From Neptunicella marina (GTDB lineage Bacteria > Pseudomonadota > Gammaproteobacteria > Enterobacterales > Alteromonadaceae), in assembly GCF_014270035.1 (NCBI RefSeq), contig NZ_JACNEP010000011.1, positions 49,495-113,494 of the forward strand: a DNA stretch of 64,000 nucleotides. The letters run 5' to 3'. The notes below the pieces were generated by a model. It was not told where the DNA came from and did no database searches. It saw only the letters and a program-made list of their open reading frames with translations. Positions 20,968-30,109 of this stretch are shown piece by piece; position 1 is the first letter of the stretch; every line of letters begins with the position of its first letter. Position numbers and translations under genes: made by a program.

Positions 20968-21089
20968 GAGATGTCCTGTTAAAACGGCTTTGCCAAGATA
21001 CATAAATTAGCTGGAATTTACCACTGCTACGCAGGTGCAATTATACATTGCTTTGGTTAAAATCCCCGAGCAATAACAAGGAGTTGCCA

Positions 21090-22094
21090 GTGTCGTTAAT
21101 CACATTTAATCCGGCTGAATTCACTAGCCAGTTCTATTTTGAGCAACTTAGTGCTCGCACCACTTACTTAACTGACCTTAGTGAAGCGGGGGTATCTTTG
21201 GCTGAGATAAACGATAGCGCAACACATCGTTTGTTAATTGCTGCCGATGGTCTGAACCTGGGCAAGATCAACGCGGTATTTACTGCGCTTACAGGTAAAC
21301 TGAAAGTACATGAATTTTACGCCAGTCGATTTAATCAGGTATGTCAGACACAAGCCGTGATTGTTAATGTCACCATTACGGATGAGTTAGATAATCAAAT
21401 ACTGGATGCATTATCACAACAACTGGCAGTAGAGCTGATGTTAACCGGGCAGGCCCCGGGTATTGATCAGCCGGGTTTGTTGCTGATGGATATGGACAGC
21501 ACCATGATTGCCTGTGAATGCATTGACGAAATCGCCAAATTAACCGGTGCAGCCGAGAGTGTGGCAAAAGTTACCGAACAGGCGATGCAGGGCAAGCTGG
21601 ATTTCGCGCAAAGTTTGTATCAACGTGTGGCTTGTCTTGAAGGCGTAGATGTAACGTTACTAAAAAGTATTCGTGATCGCCTGCCGATTATGCCGGGATT
21701 ATCGGTATTAATTCGTGAGTTAAAACAAGCCGGTTGGAAAGTGGCAGTGGCCTCTGGCGGTTTTACCTTTTTTGCCGATTATTTAAAACAGCGCTTTGAG
21801 CTCGATTCTGCCACTGCTAATGTGCTTGAACAGCAAGATGGCAAGTTAACCGGTAAGGTGCTGGGGCAAGTGGTGGATGCCAAGGTCAAAGCGCAAACAC
21901 TAAAAACTTTAGCCAAAGACTTTGGCATTGATGAATCGCAAACCATTGCCATGGGTGATGGCGCCAATGACTTAGTGATGATGCAAGCGGCTGGTTTAGG
22001 TGTGGCCTGTCATGCTAAACCCATCGTAAGACAACAGGCCGATGTGGCGATTCGCAGCAGTAACTTAGATACTTTGTTGCATTTACTTGGTTGA
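21090..22094 (+). CDS. serB: Phosphoserine phosphatase
   Basis: 334 residues from GTG 21090, which has a perfect AAGGAG six nt upstream; the longer frame to 21048 lacks one. Last step of serine synthesis: hydrolysis of phosphoserine. A HAD-superfamily phosphatase: nucleophile motif DMDSTMI, conserved ACECIDEIAK, motif II in VASGGFTFFADYL, and motif IV MGDGANDLVMMQAAG. The N-terminal ~100 residues are an ACT-like region. Confidence 0.96.
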   Translation: MSLITFNPAEFTSQFYFEQLSARTTYLTDLSEAGVSLAEINDSATHRLLIAADGLNLGKINAVFTALTGKLKVHEFYASRFNQVCQTQAVIVNVTITDELDNQILDALSQQLAVELMLTGQAPGIDQPGLLLMDMDSTMIACECIDEIAKLTGAAESVAKVTEQAMQGKLDFAQSLYQRVACLEGVDVTLLKSIRDRLPIMPGLSVLIRELKQAGWKVAVASGGFTFFADYLKQRFELDSATANVLEQQDGKLTGKVLGQVVDAKVKAQTLKTLAKDFGIDESQTIAMGDGANDLVMMQAAGLGVACHAKPIVRQQADVAIRSSNLDTLLHLLG

Positions 22095-22246
22095 TTCTTA
22101 TTTAGAAAGTTTTTGTCGAAATCTTTTACAATTCATAATAATTTAAAATGGGTATAAAGTTAACTAATTGAAATTTATAAATATTTTAATTGGTATGTAA
22201 ATTGCTTAATTTGATTCAGGTATCGCTTAATCAATAGGGAATTTAT

Positions 22247-23350
22247 ATGCAAAAGTTAATGTCAAAAATATTTACTGGCTCAATATGTTTAACATCGATG
22301 CTCTTCAATGGATATGCGACAGCAGGACTATCATCGTCGGTGTCGTTTTATAAGCAAGATGGTACAAATGCTTGCGGTTTTTCCTACAATAATCCGACAG
22401 CCTCTTGTGCAGGTACTTTTTATTATCAAGATTCGGCAACGGGTCTGTACACGGTAGTCTCAGCCGCAGGTGACTCCACTGTTACAAATCAAAGTCTAAA
22501 AAGTAAATCTTCTCTAAATCAACAAGGTGGGCTTACATATCAAGATGTTTTAGTCCGTATATTGGAGCAAGAGGGATATACACAGGAAGATATCGATTAT
22601 TTTGTAAATGAGATGCAAGCCGATCCTTACGTATTTGAGGAAGAAGTAGGCTTTAATCCGGCGACATACCTTCAGGATAATTTGAGTATCGACCCAAATG
22701 AGCTACGTATTAGTGCACGAGCTAGCCTTTCAGATACATGGCTTATTGAAGGTGGTGATCTAGGTACTACAGGTACGCTTTCTGTGTTTTATGCAATTGA
22801 TGGCAATATCCAAAATCATATATTTGAGAATGATCTTGGTTCTATTTCTGGTGTTTCAAACTCTACGTCGAGTATTGAATTTTATAACACAATTACCTAT
22901 CAAAATTCACAAGGCACAACTATTACGACGAGAGGGGAAACAGACAGCCAATCCTTTTTGGATGCTGGGCCACATGACACGTTAGTTCAGTTGGATTTGA
23001 ATTTTGTTTTCGGTGAACCGTTAGACGTTGTTTTGGCGTTACGTACGAGCAGTTACATCAACTATCATGAAGTTGAAAACGGAAACAACATAGGTTTAAA
23101 ACCAAGAGAAGATGATTTTTTGGTCTTTGCGGACTTTTTTAATACTGCTAATTTAAGCGATGTTAAAGTAAAAGACAGTAGCGGGAGTGATATAAATTTT
23201 CAATTATCTTCGAGTGAAGATCTTCAAGTCTTTGAAGATTTTTCAAGCCCTGTTAATCAGCCTCCCAGTGTTCCAGAGCCTGATTCAATATTTTTGTTTG
23301 GGTTGATGTTGTTACTTGGCGGAAAGTGCAGAAAGCATTTGACGTTATAG
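22247..23350 (+). CDS. PEP-CTERM sorting-signal exported protein
   Basis: 367 residues. Seen: a signal peptide at about 1-26 ending near GYATAG, a Ser/Thr-rich body without a recognised enzymatic domain, and a C-terminal tripartite sorting signal: VPEPDS, a hydrophobic helix (IFLFGLMLLLGG) and a basic tail KCRKHLTL. PEP-CTERM proteins are processed by an exosortase/EpsH system and often tied to exopolysaccharide; none is seen here, so it must be elsewhere. AGGGAA precedes ATG 22247. The body function is unknown. Confidence 0.8.
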   Translation: MQKLMSKIFTGSICLTSMLFNGYATAGLSSSVSFYKQDGTNACGFSYNNPTASCAGTFYYQDSATGLYTVVSAAGDSTVTNQSLKSKSSLNQQGGLTYQDVLVRILEQEGYTQEDIDYFVNEMQADPYVFEEEVGFNPATYLQDNLSIDPNELRISARASLSDTWLIEGGDLGTTGTLSVFYAIDGNIQNHIFENDLGSISGVSNSTSSIEFYNTITYQNSQGTTITTRGETDSQSFLDAGPHDTLVQLDLNFVFGEPLDVVLALRTSSYINYHEVENGNNIGLKPREDDFLVFADFFNTANLSDVKVKDSSGSDINFQLSSSEDLQVFEDFSSPVNQPPSVPEPDSIFLFGLMLLLGGKCRKHLTL

Positions 23351-23355
23351 TAGAT

Positions 23356-23382
23356 TCAGAGCGGCGGTTACCGCCGCTCTGA
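23356..23382. terminator. Bidirectional hairpin between PEP-CTERM gene and xylA
   Basis: Perfect 12-bp arms (23356-23367 and 23371-23382) around TTA, GC-rich. It lies between two convergent stop codons and can serve both. Confidence 0.8.
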
Positions 23383-23388
23383 TTAACT

Positions 23389-24708
23389 TTATTTAAAGAT
23401 TACACCGTTAACCAGATTTTCCAGCAGTTCCTGCTGACCTGATACATGTTTAGGTGCAATGCTATTATCCACACTCTGTGTAGCCAGTGCTTCTAAGCTC
23501 AGTTTACCGTTTAAGATATCCTGACCCAGCGCCTGATCCCAACCGTTGTAACGTTTGGTTTTAGCTGCATCAATAAAGTCGTTCTGAATCATGGCAGCGG
23601 CTTTTTTCAGGCCTAACGCACAGGTATCCATGCCACCAATATGACCGTGGAACAAGTCTTCGGCATCAATACTCTGACGACGTAACTTAGTATCGAAGTT
23701 GAAACCACCAGAGGTGTAACCACCGTTTTTGAGGATTTCGTAACAGATTAGAGTCATTTCTTCTACGCTGTTGGGGAACTGGTCAGTATCCCAGCCTAAT
23801 TGCGCATCACCACGGTTAGCATCGATAGAACCGAAAATACCCAGTGCAAATGCGGTAGCGATTTCGTGGTGGAAAGAGTGACCAGATAAGGTTGCATGGT
23901 TAGCTTCAATGTTAACCGCGAATTCTTTTTCCAGACCGTACTCTTTTAAGAAACCATAAACCGTTGCCGTATCGTAATCGTACTGGTGTTTGGTTGGTTC
24001 TTGTGGCTTAGGTTCAATTAACAGCAAACCATCAAAACCGATTTTGTATTTATGCTCAACAACCATCTGCATAAAGCGGCCTAACTGTGCGCGCTCACGC
24101 TTAAGATCGGTATTTAGCAGGGTTTCGTAACCTTCACGGCCACCCCATAATACGTAGTTGTGACCACCCAGTTTTTTGGTGGCGTTCATGGCATTAAAAA
24201 CCTGGGTTGCCGCATAGCTGAAAATTTCAGGATCCGGATTGGTTGCCGCACCCGACATATAACGTGGATTACTAAATACGTTAGCCGTACCCCACAGTAA
24301 TTCCAGACCTGTCTCTTCCTGTTTTTGCGCCAGTACGTCAGTCATGGCCGAGAAGTTATTTACGTACTCTTTGATAGATGCGCCTTCCGGGGCCACATCG
24401 ATATCGTGGAAGCAGTAAAAAGGAATATTTAGCTTGGAGAAAAACTCAAAGGCCACATCGGCTTTTTCTTTTGCACGCTGCATGGCATCGCCAGCTTGTA
24501 ACCATGGACGACCAAAGGTGCCGCCGCCAAATACGTCAGCGCCGTCCCAGCAGAAGTTGTGCCAGTAACAGGCAGCAAAACGCAGGTGTTCACGCATGGT
24601 TTTACCCAGAATCACTTCATCCGGGTTGTAGTGGCGAAACGCCAGTGGATTGGTGGATTCAGGACCTTCGTACTGGATTTTATCCACTGATTTAAAAAAT
24701 TCTGACAT
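23389..24708 (-). CDS. xylA: Xylose isomerase
   Basis: 439 residues (E. coli 440). Interconverts D-xylose and D-xylulose in the cytoplasm using divalent metal ions. Seen: [12 protein letters not shown] (with the catalytic His), [28 protein letters not shown] (metal ligands), and [20 protein letters not shown]. Downstream of xylB on the same strand after a 150-bp gap, so probably co-regulated by XylR. Confidence 0.98.
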   Translation of the reverse strand: MSEFFKSVDKIQYEGPESTNPLAFRHYNPDEVILGKTMREHLRFAACYWHNFCWDGADVFGGGTFGRPWLQAGDAMQRAKEKADVAFEFFSKLNIPFYCFHDIDVAPEGASIKEYVNNFSAMTDVLAQKQEETGLELLWGTANVFSNPRYMSGAATNPDPEIFSYAATQVFNAMNATKKLGGHNYVLWGGREGYETLLNTDLKRERAQLGRFMQMVVEHKYKIGFDGLLLIEPKPQEPTKHQYDYDTATVYGFLKEYGLEKEFAVNIEANHATLSGHSFHHEIATAFALGIFGSIDANRGDAQLGWDTDQFPNSVEEMTLICYEILKNGGYTSGGFNFDTKLRRQSIDAEDLFHGHIGGMDTCALGLKKAAAMIQNDFIDAAKTKRYNGWDQALGQDILNGKLSLEALATQSVDNSIAPKHVSGQQELLENLVNGVIFK

Positions 24709-24858
24709 AAGACGCTCCGGTCAGTTGGGCCCGCAAATTCATGTGGGCCGATAATAAAAAGTGTGGAGATTCTGGACGTTGAGGTCCTGTCTCACAATTA
24801 CGGATTTTGACTCGCTTCTTTCGTTTTTGCGTAAGCCAAAGCCCTTTTGAATACTGGC

Positions 24859-26313
24859 CTACAGACCTTGCGTTTGCTGATAAAGCGCGCGGAAAGTCTC
24901 CCGACGTTTAGCGTAGTATTCACTTAATGACGGTGATGGCTGATGGGTTTCCATCAACTCAGGCACCGGACAAATTTTTTCAATAGCAATATCTGGATTA
25001 ACACCAATCTGGGCCAAACGTGCCGCACCTAATGCCGGGCCCACTTCACCACCTTTACGGTAACTCACCGGTTTACCCAGTACATCGGCCAGTAACTGGC
25101 GCCAGTATTTACTGCGAGCCCCGCCACCAATCAGGCTGATATCGTCCGGCTGCATACCCGATGCATGCACCGCATCCATACCATCGGCTAACGCCATGGA
25201 TACGCCTTGCAACACAGCTTGTGCCAGTGATACGCGTTTAGTGGCGGCCGTCATGCCAAAGAAACTGGCGGTGGCGTTGGGGTTATTGTGTGGGGTACGT
25301 TCACCGGTTAAATAAGGCAAAAAGTAGGGCACGGATTCATCGTCTACTGATGTGTTGTTTTCCACATCCGCCAGCATTTCCGCCACATCTTTATAACCAC
25401 TAATACCGCAATACCAGTCAAGGCAAGCTGCGGCCGATAACATTACCGACATTAAATGCCAGCTTTGTGGCAGGGCATGGCAAAAACTATGTACTGCTGA
25501 TTCCGGGTTAGATAAATAACTCTCACTCACCGCAAAATACACACCCGAGGTGCCCAGCGATAACATTGCCTGTCCCGGTTTTACTATGCCAACCCCAATC
25601 GCACCTGCTGCGTTATCTCCGGCACCAGCCACAATAGCGACATTTTCCATGCCCCATTTTTGTGCCAGTTCAGGCAACAAGTGGCCGGTTACTTGTGAGC
25701 CTTCATACAGTTTTGGCATGTGTTCGCGGGTAAGGCCGCAAGCAGACAACATGGCATCATTCCAGTCACGTTTTTCCACATCTAACCAACTGGTACCGGC
25801 AGAATCTGACATATCCGATGCGTAATCACCGCTTAAACATAAACGCAGATAATCTTTTGGCAGCAATACTTTGGCGACCCTGGTAAACACATCAGGCTCG
25901 TTTTGTTTTACCCATAATAATTTTGGTGCGGTAAAACCGGGCATCACTAAGTTGCCGGTGATTTTTCTCGCATCGGCAACCGTCGCTTCCAACTCTTTAC
26001 ACTGGGCTTCACTTCGGCCGTCATTCCATAAAATCGCCGGGCGCAGGATATTGTTATCCTTATCTAATAAGGTGGCACCGTGCATCTGACCCGCTAAGCC
26101 AATTGCCTTTACCTGTGATAAATCCTGTTGCTGGCTGAGTTCATCCAAAGAGGTGCAAGTGGCCGTCCACCAATCTTGTGGAGCCTGTTCTGACCAAAGC
26201 GGCCTGGGGATGCTTACATTTAATTTACAACTGGTGGTGGCGATAATGTCGCCGGACTCACTCATCAGAATGCTTTTTACCCCTGATGTGCCTAAATCAA
26301 TGCCAATGTACAC
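24859..26313 (-). CDS. xylB: Xylulokinase
   Basis: 484 residues. A FGGY-family kinase that phosphorylates D-xylulose to xylulose 5-phosphate for the pentose phosphate pathway. Seen: the N-terminal ATPase motif YIGIDLGTSGVKSILM, the substrate region GLAGQMHGA, AGAGDNAAGAIGVG, and the C-terminal IGGGARSKYWRQLLADVLG. Divergent from xylR. Confidence 0.97.
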   Translation of the reverse strand: MYIGIDLGTSGVKSILMSESGDIIATTSCKLNVSIPRPLWSEQAPQDWWTATCTSLDELSQQQDLSQVKAIGLAGQMHGATLLDKDNNILRPAILWNDGRSEAQCKELEATVADARKITGNLVMPGFTAPKLLWVKQNEPDVFTRVAKVLLPKDYLRLCLSGDYASDMSDSAGTSWLDVEKRDWNDAMLSACGLTREHMPKLYEGSQVTGHLLPELAQKWGMENVAIVAGAGDNAAGAIGVGIVKPGQAMLSLGTSGVYFAVSESYLSNPESAVHSFCHALPQSWHLMSVMLSAAACLDWYCGISGYKDVAEMLADVENNTSVDDESVPYFLPYLTGERTPHNNPNATASFFGMTAATKRVSLAQAVLQGVSMALADGMDAVHASGMQPDDISLIGGGARSKYWRQLLADVLGKPVSYRKGGEVGPALGAARLAQIGVNPDIAIEKICPVPELMETHQPSPSLSEYYAKRRETFRALYQQTQGL

Positions 26314-26490
26314 GGCATACTCCTAAAAATGGTGTTGAATAAATTTTGTCTAATCCTTGATTGATAAGGCATGTAGAGCAATTACGAAATTTGATAAAAC
26401 TCTTGTGGTTTATCGATATGGGGCGCCATGTTAAATCGATTGGTAATAATGTCTATACAAAAAAACATAAACTTTATTATGATATTTCTT

Positions 26491-26507
26491 GAAATGTGTT
26501 CGAAATA
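26491..26507. promoter_or_regulatory. Candidate XylR-binding direct repeats
   Basis: Two GAAAT half-sites begin at 26491 and 26502, 11 bp apart (one helical turn), in the xylB-xylR intergenic region. AraC-type regulators bind such direct repeats. A related GAAATTTGATAAA lies near 26384. The assignment is by position and spacing only. Confidence 0.4.
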
Positions 26508-26549
26508 GTCACAGAATATTAACAAATCAGGCTAAGGTAAGGGTTCAAC

Positions 26550-27752
26550 ATGTTTGAGAAAAAACACAGCATTACGCTTTTATTCAATGCCAGTAAAGTC
26601 TATGACCGTAACGTCATCGAAGGTATTGGCAGCTATTTGCAAACCTCAAAAGCAGACTGGGATCTTTATCTGGAAGAAGACTTTATGGCGCGTCTGGAGC
26701 ATCTGGATGACTGGGGCGGTGATGGTATTATTGCCGACTTTGACGATCCGCAAATTCAGGCGGCGTCGCTCAAAACCAAAGTGCCGGTGGTTGGGGTAGG
26801 TGGCTCATACTCAAATGAAAGTGATTATCCGGATGTGCCGTATGTGGCAACCGATAACTATGCACTGGTGAATGAGGCTTATCAGCATTTACGCCAAAAA
26901 GGCATCGAACGTTTTGCCTTTTATGGTGCACCGATTGACGAGTCACAGCGCTGGGCACAGGAACGCGAAAACGCCATGCTGAAAATCACCGAGGCTGAAG
27001 GTTATGAGTGTCATGTGTACCGTGGCCATCCGGTGCGCCCGGAAACCTGGCAGTACAGTATTCGTCGTTTGGCCGACTGGTTGCAATCGCTGCCAACACC
27101 CATTGGTATTGTGGCCGTGACCGATGCGCGCGCGCGTCACTTATTACAGGTGTGCGACCATATCGGTATGTTAATCCCGGAAAAAGTGTGTGTTATTGGC
27201 ATTGATGATGACGATATTGCACGTTTTTTAAGTCGCGTAAGTTTAAGCTCGGTAACGCAGGGCTGTTTTGAAATGGGCTTTCAGGCCGCTAAACAGTTAC
27301 ACAAAATTTTAAATGGCCGCAAAGGCACACAAAAACCAATATTGGTGCCACCTGCAGGCGTGGCAGAGCGCCAGTCCACCGACTTTAAAGCGATTAAAGA
27401 TCCGCATGTGATGCAGGCGATGCACTTTATCCGTCAGAATGCCTGCCGGGGAATTAAAGTGGATCAGGTACTGGATTATGTGGGCATATCGCGCTCCAAC
27501 CTTGAACACAGGTTTAAAGAAGAACGTGGCCACAGTATTCATAATGAAATCCATAATGAAAAACTGAAAAAAGCCTGTAACCTGCTAAAACAAACCGATC
27601 AGCCCACCGCAACCATTGCCTCAATTTGCGGTTATCCATCATTGCAATATATGTACGCCGTGTTTAAAAAACACTTTAACAAAACCCCGCGTGAATACCG
27701 TGATGAAGCCAAAGGCTACGAAAGCGAGGAAGATGCACGTGAGTCAGCCTGA
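26550..27752 (+). CDS. xylR: Xylose operon activator XylR
   Basis: 400 residues, collinear with E. coli XylR (392). An N-terminal periplasmic-binding-protein-like ligand domain (about 1-285, starting KKHSITLLFNASKVYDRNVIEGIG) binds D-xylose, and a C-terminal AraC-type DNA-binding domain contains GIKVDQVLDYVGISRSNLEHRFKEE and CGYPSLQYMYAVFKKHFNKTPREYRD. AGGTAAGG precedes ATG 26550. Its 3' end overlaps a DUF1653 gene by 20 nt. Confidence 0.96.
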   Translation: MFEKKHSITLLFNASKVYDRNVIEGIGSYLQTSKADWDLYLEEDFMARLEHLDDWGGDGIIADFDDPQIQAASLKTKVPVVGVGGSYSNESDYPDVPYVATDNYALVNEAYQHLRQKGIERFAFYGAPIDESQRWAQERENAMLKITEAEGYECHVYRGHPVRPETWQYSIRRLADWLQSLPTPIGIVAVTDARARHLLQVCDHIGMLIPEKVCVIGIDDDDIARFLSRVSLSSVTQGCFEMGFQAAKQLHKILNGRKGTQKPILVPPAGVAERQSTDFKAIKDPHVMQAMHFIRQNACRGIKVDQVLDYVGISRSNLEHRFKEERGHSIHNEIHNEKLKKACNLLKQTDQPTATIASICGYPSLQYMYAVFKKHFNKTPREYRDEAKGYESEEDARESA

Positions 27753-27963
27753 GCTTAAACCTGGGCGTTACCGCCATTACAAAGGCAATGATTATCAGGT
27801 GATTGATGTAGCAAGGCATTCTGAGGATGAATCCTTGCTGGTGGTTTACCGGCCGCTGTATGGTGAAGGCAAGTTGTGGGTGCGACCGTTGGAGATGTTT
27901 ACTGAGACAGTTGAAGTGAATGGTGAAAGCGTGCCCAGGTTTGCTTTTATCAGTGAAGAATAG
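27733..27963 (+). CDS. DUF1653 small protein
   Basis: 76 residues from ATG 27733, which lies within the end of xylR behind GCGAGGAAG. The family pattern is clear: LKPGRYRHYKGNDYQVIDVARHSEDESLLVVYRPLYGEGKLWVRPLEMFTE. It is a small beta-rich cytoplasmic protein of unknown function. Position suggests translational coupling to xylR. Two inverted repeats follow, one spanning its stop codon. Confidence 0.85.
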   Translation: MHVSQPELKPGRYRHYKGNDYQVIDVARHSEDESLLVVYRPLYGEGKLWVRPLEMFTETVEVNGESVPRFAFISEE

Positions 27964-27979
27964 TTAATAACTATTCTTC
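27955..27979. repeat. Perfect 25-bp palindrome across the DUF1653 stop codon
   Basis: Arms of 12 bp (27955-27966 and 27968-27979) around one base. The left arm contains the last two codons and TAG stop of the DUF1653 gene. It is AT-rich, so it is a weak terminator candidate or a protein-binding site. Confidence 0.55.
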
Positions 27980-27995
27980 ACATAAGTATTGAATG

Positions 27996-28017
27996 ACGCC
28001 TCACAAAAGTGGGGCGT
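27996..28017 (+). terminator. Terminator-like hairpin after DUF1653 gene
   Basis: ACGCCTCAC, AAAA loop, GTGGGGCGT: nine pairs including one T-G wobble, followed by a weak T stretch. Confidence 0.5.
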
Positions 28018-28078
28018 TGTTGTATTGGCTGCGCCAATTATTCTTTGTCATCCATGGCAGTCTTATGGGGGCGGTATT

Positions 28079-28353
28079 AATTGCTTCGCAAATTGGCTTG
28101 GTCATTGATTGATAGTTTGGGCGTCGCGCCAGCGACAGCGGCTTAGGGGATTGTGCTGCCGCAATCCCCTAAGAACCCAACGGCACCCCGCACTGTGTCT
28201 GTTCAATTTTTAATTCAGGCAAATCGCCAGCGTCGCAAATCCACATCCCTTCTGTCGCGACTGACTCGGCATCCCTGCCTCGTCTGGCGATTTACTGATC
28301 TGAATTAAAAATCGGCCACAGTGGAGGGGGAGGTTGGTCAAGCGATGCTTGAA
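28079..28353 (+). repeat. Palindromic repeat family A, copy 1
   Basis: First of two head-to-tail units with a 288-bp period. It holds hairpin H1 at 28142-28173 (12-bp arms, loop TGCTGCCG) and a 107-bp imperfect palindrome H2 at 28206-28312 bounded by ATTTTTAATTCAG and CTGAATTAAAAAT. Compared with copy 2, both hairpin arms change in step, so pairing is kept. Noncoding on both strands. Confidence 0.85.
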
Positions 28354-28366
28354 ATATTGGTAGTAT

Positions 28367-28642
28367 TGCTTCGCAATTAACCGCTTGTCATAAAAGTTGA
28401 TTTTTGGCGTCGCATTGGCGACATCAACCAAGGGAATTGTGCTGCCGCAATTCCCTTGGAACCCAACGGCACCCCCTGCTCTGTGTCTGATCCATTTTTA
28501 ATTCAGGCAAACCGCCAGCGTCGCAAATCCACATCCCTTCTGTTGCAACTGACTCGGCTTCCCTGCCTCGTCTGGCAGTTTGCTAATCTGAATTAAAAAT
28601 CGGCCACAGTGGAGGGGGAGATAGGTCAAGCGCTGCTTGAAA
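28367..28642 (+). repeat. Palindromic repeat family A, copy 2
   Basis: Direct repeat of copy 1. H1 is at 28428-28459 (CCAAGGGAATTG paired to CAATTCCCTTGG, against CTTAGGGGATTG/CAATCCCCTAAG in copy 1) and H2 at 28494-28600. It ends about 6 nt before the attC site of the cassette array. Confidence 0.85.
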
Positions 28643-28648
28643 CTCGGA

Positions 28649-28752
28649 GTTAACGCCGCAACCAGCGGCTCGAACTTGATGGCGCTTTTGTTGCGCCGTT
28701 TGCAAGAAAAGTGACAACGAGTTTGTGTCCGATTTGAGTTGCCTTGTTATGC
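28649..28752 (-). repeat. Integron attC site (cassette end) 1
   Basis: Read on the minus strand it begins just after the stop of the HEPN-like gene with GCATAACAAGGCAAC and ends GGTTGCGGCGTTAAC. These outer parts pair as the R''-L'' and L'-R' boxes of an attC site, with unpaired bases between. About 104 bp, a usual attC length. The GCGTTAAC end is a variant of the GTTRRRY core. Confidence 0.7.
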
Positions 28753-28754
28753 AA

Positions 28755-29189
28755 TTAGAACTTGACCACTTCATTAAATACAATACTTTGTAATTTTTTT
28801 ACTTCATCAATTAACATATCAACCGCTGGAAATGTTTGCCTTTTCTTGCAGCGATATTCTAAGTCTTTACCTTTATAAATATGTGATAACTCGTGTATTG
28901 CTTTTAGTTCGAAATCTTTAGGACTATATTCTTTGGCTTTATTTAGTAGCCCACTTAAGTCATGGCCGATTTTTTTAAGGTCACTAGCTTTTAGTTCATG
29001 TTTAAATAAGTAACTTTTTAATGATAATTCTGCCGCATGGCCTAGTAAATAATATGTGACTATCCAGTAATTAACTGTAGTTGGCGGCGTATTATTCAAT
29101 GTTATTGCAGCTTCAAGATATTCACCAGAAAGAGAAAAAAATGTTGCCTCATCCTCTTCCCCTTTACCTTCATAATCAAAAATGCTCAT
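28755..29189 (-). CDS. HEPN-like small protein in an integron cassette
   Basis: 144 residues, helical. The segment YYLLGHAAELSLKSYLFKHEL followed by KKIGHDLSGLLNKA resembles HEPN-domain proteins, many of which are RNases in toxin-antitoxin or phage-defence systems. The catalytic R-x4-6-H motif of active HEPN RNases is not evident, so it may be a non-catalytic member. ATG 29189 overlaps the stop of the upstream membrane-protein gene (ATGA), indicating coupled translation. Its stop lies directly before attC 1. Confidence 0.6.
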   Translation of the reverse strand: MSIFDYEGKGEEDEATFFSLSGEYLEAAITLNNTPPTTVNYWIVTYYLLGHAAELSLKSYLFKHELKASDLKKIGHDLSGLLNKAKEYSPKDFELKAIHELSHIYKGKDLEYRCKKRQTFPAVDMLIDEVKKLQSIVFNEVVKF

Positions 29190-29500
29190 GCATTCCGCTC
29201 TGCGTCATTTAAATATCCGAAGAGACCAAACACAAAGGTCACCATAGGTATGATAGCTAGATATTTAAAGTAAAAATATAAATGCTCCTCAGTACAACGT
29301 CTATAAAGTCCGCTACCATTGCACTCTTCATCAAAGAACTCATCAATTCTGAAAATATATCCATAAGAAAGGTTTTGCATAAACGTGAAATCTGCACGCC
29401 AATGAAGATTGAGCAATAATATGATGACCAAAAATACCGAAGAAACCATAAATAGTATTCCGTATTTTTTGTTTAAGAATCTTGCCAGTTTGTCATTCAA
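29186..29500 (-). CDS. Small two-helix membrane protein in an integron cassette
   Basis: 104 residues. Two hydrophobic segments (about 14-30 and 78-97) flank an extracytoplasmic loop with two cysteines (ECNGSGLYRRCTEE). No family recognised. First gene of the cassette, overlapping the HEPN-like gene by 4 nt, so the two likely act together. The cassette boundary GTTATGC is 26 nt upstream of its start. Confidence 0.6.
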   Translation of the reverse strand: MNDKLARFLNKKYGILFMVSSVFLVIILLLNLHWRADFTFMQNLSYGYIFRIDEFFDEECNGSGLYRRCTEEHLYFYFKYLAIIPMVTFVFGLFGYLNDAERNA

Positions 29501-29526
29501 AATGAATCTCCCAAGTCAATATAGAT

Positions 29527-29601
29527 GCATAACGCCCCGCACATGGGCGAGATGTGCGAGTCCTAGTGGCACAGCCACGAAAATGGTGCGGCTTGTTATG
29601 C
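29527..29601 (-). repeat. Integron attC site 2, between two cassettes
   Basis: 75 bp. On the minus strand it reads GCATAACAAGCCGCAC ... GTGCGGGGCGTTATGC, a textbook imperfect palindrome of R''-L'' and L'-R' boxes with extrahelical bases on one arm. It sits between the stop of one small gene and the start of the next, as cassette attC sites do. Confidence 0.85.
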
Positions 29602-29604
29602 ATC

Positions 29605-29910
29605 CTAATCCAACTCTGCAATAATTCTTTTAACAGTGGGTTCTCCCCAGCCTCTCTGTTCTCGAATCTGGACACGGCCACCTCTACCCAATTTTTCAGC
29701 TAGTTCAGCAAGCTGTTTGGCATGGCGCTCAGGCCAAGCATTCGAAACTGCTAGTGAATAAACATCTGCCCCAGACAATGGAACATTGTATTTTTTCAGT
29801 GCTTTGAATAGCTCTTTCGCTCGGGAATCATCAAGGGGGTGAGCAAGACCAGTGGATACATTGACCACTACTGAAAGTTTTTTTATTGCTTCTTCTAATA
29901 TCGGGTTCAA
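29605..29910 (-). CDS. Small cassette-borne protein of unknown function
   Basis: 101 residues starting with TTG 29910, preceded by GGAG at a suitable distance. Soluble, helical, charged; C-terminus RVQIREQRGWGEPTVKRIIAELD. I do not recognise a family with confidence. It lies between an attC-like boundary (GTTATGC at 29930) and attC 2, so it is a single-gene cassette in the same orientation as the next one. Confidence 0.6.
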   Translation of the reverse strand: MNPILEEAIKKLSVVVNVSTGLAHPLDDSRAKELFKALKKYNVPLSGADVYSLAVSNAWPERHAKQLAELAEKLGRGGRVQIREQRGWGEPTVKRIIAELD

Positions 29911-29929
29911 GACTCAATCTCCATTTGAT

Positions 29930-30017
29930 GCATAACAACTTAATAGAAGGAATTATCCCGCTTTCATGCCGGGTAAAATTCCTTCTTTCCTTTATTTAAT
30001 TTTTTAAGTTACTCCGC
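29930..30017 (-). repeat. attC-like or attI-like boundary upstream of the first cassette
   Basis: On the minus strand the segment ends TTAAGTTGTTATGC, the same GTTATGC core as attC 2. Upstream lie an internal hairpin (GAAGGAATT/AATTCCTTC, 29946-29985) and GAGTAACTTAA, which can pair with TTAAGTTGTTA. It is either a diverged attC of a lost cassette or an attachment boundary. Confidence 0.5.
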
Positions 30018-30109
30018 AATATCCATCAAATCAATTAGTTAAATGTTCCAATTTGTTGAGTCGAAAATGAAAGCAGGTTTTCTACCCGCAAGATTTTGTG
30101 AATAACTGG

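Noticed and set aside
26494..26512. Possible CRP site upstream of xylR
   Set aside because: TGTGT and TCACA are present but separated by 9 rather than 6 bases, so the CRP consensus is not met.
28210..28783. Short open frames in repeat A copies and the attC site
   Set aside because: They run through palindromes and an attC site, show no ribosome sites and match between copies only because the DNA repeats.
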